DNA of 9,007 bases from JAPLDP01 sp964628285. Lineage in GTDB: Bacteria; Bacteroidota; Bacteroidia; Bacteroidales; JAGONC01. The notes under the pieces were generated by a model. The model had not been told where the DNA came from, did not search any database, and was given only the letters and a program-made list of their open reading frames with translations. The position numbers and the translations under genes are program-made. Below are positions 7,180 through 9,007 of this stretch, piece by piece. How positions within the stretch are numbered: position 1 is the first letter of the stretch; the number at the start of each line of letters is the position of its first letter. The stretch is from NCBI GenBank assembly GCA_964628285.1, contig CAZVNP010000080.1, positions 1-9,007 of the forward strand, read 5' to 3'.

Positions 7180-8899
7180 TTCTTTGCGCTAACGGGTTGG
7201 CATCGACAGCAACTTCTTTAAATTCATCTTTTAAAAAGGCCGAAATCAATTTATACCGTTGTATTTTACCACTGCTGGTCTTAGGAATTTGATTGGATTT
7301 AATGGGAATAAGAACATCAACGGATATACCCAGAGTTTCGATAAATATTTTCCGTATCTTGTTGAAAGTATTGATCATGTTGTGTGACACCTGGCCCGCG
7401 AAAAATAAGATCACCTTATCACATCCTATCTCTTCATCGAAGACCCCTGCAATGATGACTTTGCCATAGGCAATTCCTTCAATAGTTTGGGCCAGATGCT
7501 CAAGGTCATTGGAATAAAAATTTTGGCCATGAATGAAGATGATATCCTTGTATCGCCCGGTAATAAACAGATTATCTTCAAATACGAATCCCTGGTCGCC
7601 TGTTCGTAACCATCCGTCACAAAATACGCCGGCGGTGGCTGCGGGGTCATTATAATATCCTGCGGTGACACTGGGCCCTTTGATTTGTATATGACCGATG
7701 TTACCCTCTTCCACCTCTTTGTCATGGTCATCCACAATCCGAAATGTCATATTGTTTATTGCTTTACCCACGCTTGGCATGAGCCGCACCTGCGATCTGT
7801 CCGATGTATGGACTGGGATAGCTTTTAAATCATGATGTAGTGCTTTCCTGTCAAAGGGAACCACCGAAGGCCCTTTAAGAAGCGGTGAAACAGTGACTGC
7901 CAGGGTCGATTCTGCCATCCCGTATACCGGCATCATCGCTTCGGCCTTTAACGAATATGGCCTCAGCCGTTCCATAAATTCCCTCATGATGTCCACCGAT
8001 ATAGGTTCGGCTCCGTTGGCTATGGCTTTCATCGATGACAGATCCCACCGGTTGGCGTGATTACGCTTCAAATGCCGTAATAACAGTGCCTGTCCGAAAT
8101 TGGGGCATCCCGTGATGGTACCCCTGACATGGTCAATGACATCCAACCAGATGAAAGGATGTTTGATAAAGTCCACGGTGTCAATATGATATTGATCATA
8201 GTAACCAAGCAGCGGCGTCAAATGATAACCCACAAGACCCATGTCATGATACAATGGCATCCAATTGATCATTTTATCCTGTACATTTGAATCAAATCCC
8301 ACATTGATCGCAGCTATATTCGTGAGGATATTCTTATGTGTTAACAGTATCCCTTTAGGATCACCTGTACTCCCTGATGAAAATTGAATAAAGGCCAGAT
8401 CCGATGGATCGGGGTTTATGAATTCAGGATCACCGTTAACATCAGGGATATCGTCAATGTTGATGATGTTTTTATGTGGTATGACCCCGGAATCGAATTT
8501 CGAGGCATGGTTTTCTGATAACACAACCTTTGGCTTTTCCAGTTTCAGGAAGACTTTTTCCATTTTTTCCAGGGGTGGATTGTACTCGCTGAATGAGACC
8601 GGAGGCTGTAAAATGGTCGGGATCATGCGGCCCAGAAAACAGGCCCAGAGCAAAGGGATGGTTTCCGCATTGCTGCCGGGCGCCAGGATGATTTTGTCGC
8701 CTGCAGAACATCCCAACGACATTAATCCTTGTAGTAACTTTCCAGCTTTTGATAATAAATCGGAATAGGTCTTGAAAAGAATCGTACCGTCGGCATTAAC
8801 ATAACCGATACCTTTATCAGGATAGTGCCTGACCACATAGAGTAACATGTCACTCAATGTTTTGACAGAATTGTTATGATCGGTGTTGTTGTGCATCAT
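7163..8899 (-). CDS. Fatty acyl-AMP ligase (FAAL)-like adenylate-forming enzyme
   Basis: ATP-dependent adenylating enzyme of 578 aa from the ANL superfamily. Visible motifs are the P-loop 'FSSGSTGDPKG' (173-183), 'WMPLYHDMGLVGY' (213-225), 'YGMAEST' (326-332), 'RTGDQGF' (432-438), the hinge 'GRYKDIIFIHGQNFYSND' (448-465) and the catalytic-lysine region 'IPKTSSGK' with K545. The spacing, the 'PLYHDMGL' and 'YGMAESTLAVT' wording, and the segment 'VPFDRKAL...SVGKA' (~347-380) are FAAL-like rather than acyl-CoA-synthetase-like. FAALs usually hand the acyl-AMP to an acyl carrier protein in polyketide or lipopeptide pathways. No carrier protein is in the window, so any partner would lie beyond the right edge. 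All catalytic motifs are present. The start has tandem ATGs (8899 and 8896) with no SD. An upstream open frame ends at a TGA overlapping the first ATG, but it consists mostly of repeat DNA. CoA-ligase activity cannot be excluded. Confidence 0.88.
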   Translation of the reverse strand: MMHNNTDHNNSVKTLSDMLLYVVRHYPDKGIGYVNADGTILFKTYSDLLSKAGKLLQGLMSLGCSAGDKIILAPGSNAETIPLLWACFLGRMIPTILQPPVSFSEYNPPLEKMEKVFLKLEKPKVVLSENHASKFDSGVIPHKNIINIDDIPDVNGDPEFINPDPSDLAFIQFSSGSTGDPKGILLTHKNILTNIAAINVGFDSNVQDKMINWMPLYHDMGLVGYHLTPLLGYYDQYHIDTVDFIKHPFIWLDVIDHVRGTITGCPNFGQALLLRHLKRNHANRWDLSSMKAIANGAEPISVDIMREFMERLRPYSLKAEAMMPVYGMAESTLAVTVSPLLKGPSVVPFDRKALHHDLKAIPVHTSDRSQVRLMPSVGKAINNMTFRIVDDHDKEVEEGNIGHIQIKGPSVTAGYYNDPAATAGVFCDGWLRTGDQGFVFEDNLFITGRYKDIIFIHGQNFYSNDLEHLAQTIEGIAYGKVIIAGVFDEEIGCDKVILFFAGQVSHNMINTFNKIRKIFIETLGISVDVLIPIKSNQIPKTSSGKIQRYKLISAFLKDEFKEVAVDANPLAQRIKPAF

Positions 8900-8928
8900 T
8901 GTGTTTTATTCAATTTGATAAGCTCCGC

Positions 8929-9007
8929 CAGCCCCCCTCCCTGCCTCCGGCCACCTGGGGGGAGGTGATTCAATGACTTCACCCCCGGGTGGGGGAAGGG
9001 CCGGGGA
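8929..9007. repeat. G/C-rich palindromic repeat at window edge (partial)
   Basis: The terminal ~80 bases are dominated by G and C runs with nested palindromes: CACCT-GGGGGG-AGGTG (8952-8967), and CTTCACCCCC paired with GGGTGGGGGAAG (8977-8998, two mismatches). It resembles dispersed Bacteroidales intergenic repeats. On the minus strand one frame is open from the edge to a TGA at 8898-8896 and would encode a Gly/Pro/Arg-rich tail ending 'LAELIKLNKTQ'. Its composition argues for repeat DNA rather than a real protein end. The element runs off the window. Confidence 0.55.

Noticed and set aside
1..9007. tRNA, rRNA, CRISPR array or riboswitch
   Set aside because: No cloverleaf-like T-arm GTTCRA context, rRNA core sequence, regularly spaced direct repeats or recognisable aptamer core was seen on either strand by eye.

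Overview
The window reads as chromosome of an uncultured Bacteroidota bacterium, most likely of the order Bacteroidales. Two tandem secreted proteins end in Por/type IX secretion (T9SS) sorting domains, the first has the typical short 'SFG|Q' signal-peptide cleavage site, and most starts lack a Shine-Dalgarno sequence. Base composition is moderate, with GC-rich codon use in parts of the long protease gene. Nothing looks like phage, plasmid, CRISPR, rRNA or tRNA.

Region 1 (1-4960, plus strand) is a secretion and envelope block. It holds a T9SS cargo protein with a jelly-roll-like adhesion domain (11-895) and a large C10 (streptopain/SpeB-family) cysteine protease with propeptide, tandem Ig-like domains, a PPC-like domain and a T9SS tail (1025-3634). 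A small lipoprotein follows, with its start codon overlapping the protease stop as ATGA (3631-4179), and then a DUF169 protein 22 bp further on (4202-4960). The last three genes look like one transcription unit headed by a promoter-like sequence and a strong SD just before the protease.

Region 2 (4961-5754) appears to be degraded, repeat-rich DNA. It contains a relic-like CACGAAG direct repeat with a hairpin, a small three-helix membrane protein that resembles DUF6790 but seems to lose its C terminus (5107-5463), and a run of at least six inverted repeats (5446-5608). The truncated reading frame ends inside the first of these repeats.

Region 3 (5755-8899) is a tail-to-tail pair overlapping by 17 bp: a cobalamin-binding-type radical SAM enzyme on the plus strand and a fatty acyl-AMP ligase (FAAL)-like adenylating enzyme on the minus strand. 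Together they hint at a lipid or polyketide-type biosynthetic locus continuing beyond the right edge, but no carrier protein or synthase lies in the window.

The last ~80 bases (8929-9007) are a G/C-rich palindromic repeat that runs off the edge, possibly where an assembly broke. The least explained items are the hairpin array with the truncated membrane gene, the compositional mosaic inside the protease, and the protease-lipoprotein coupling.
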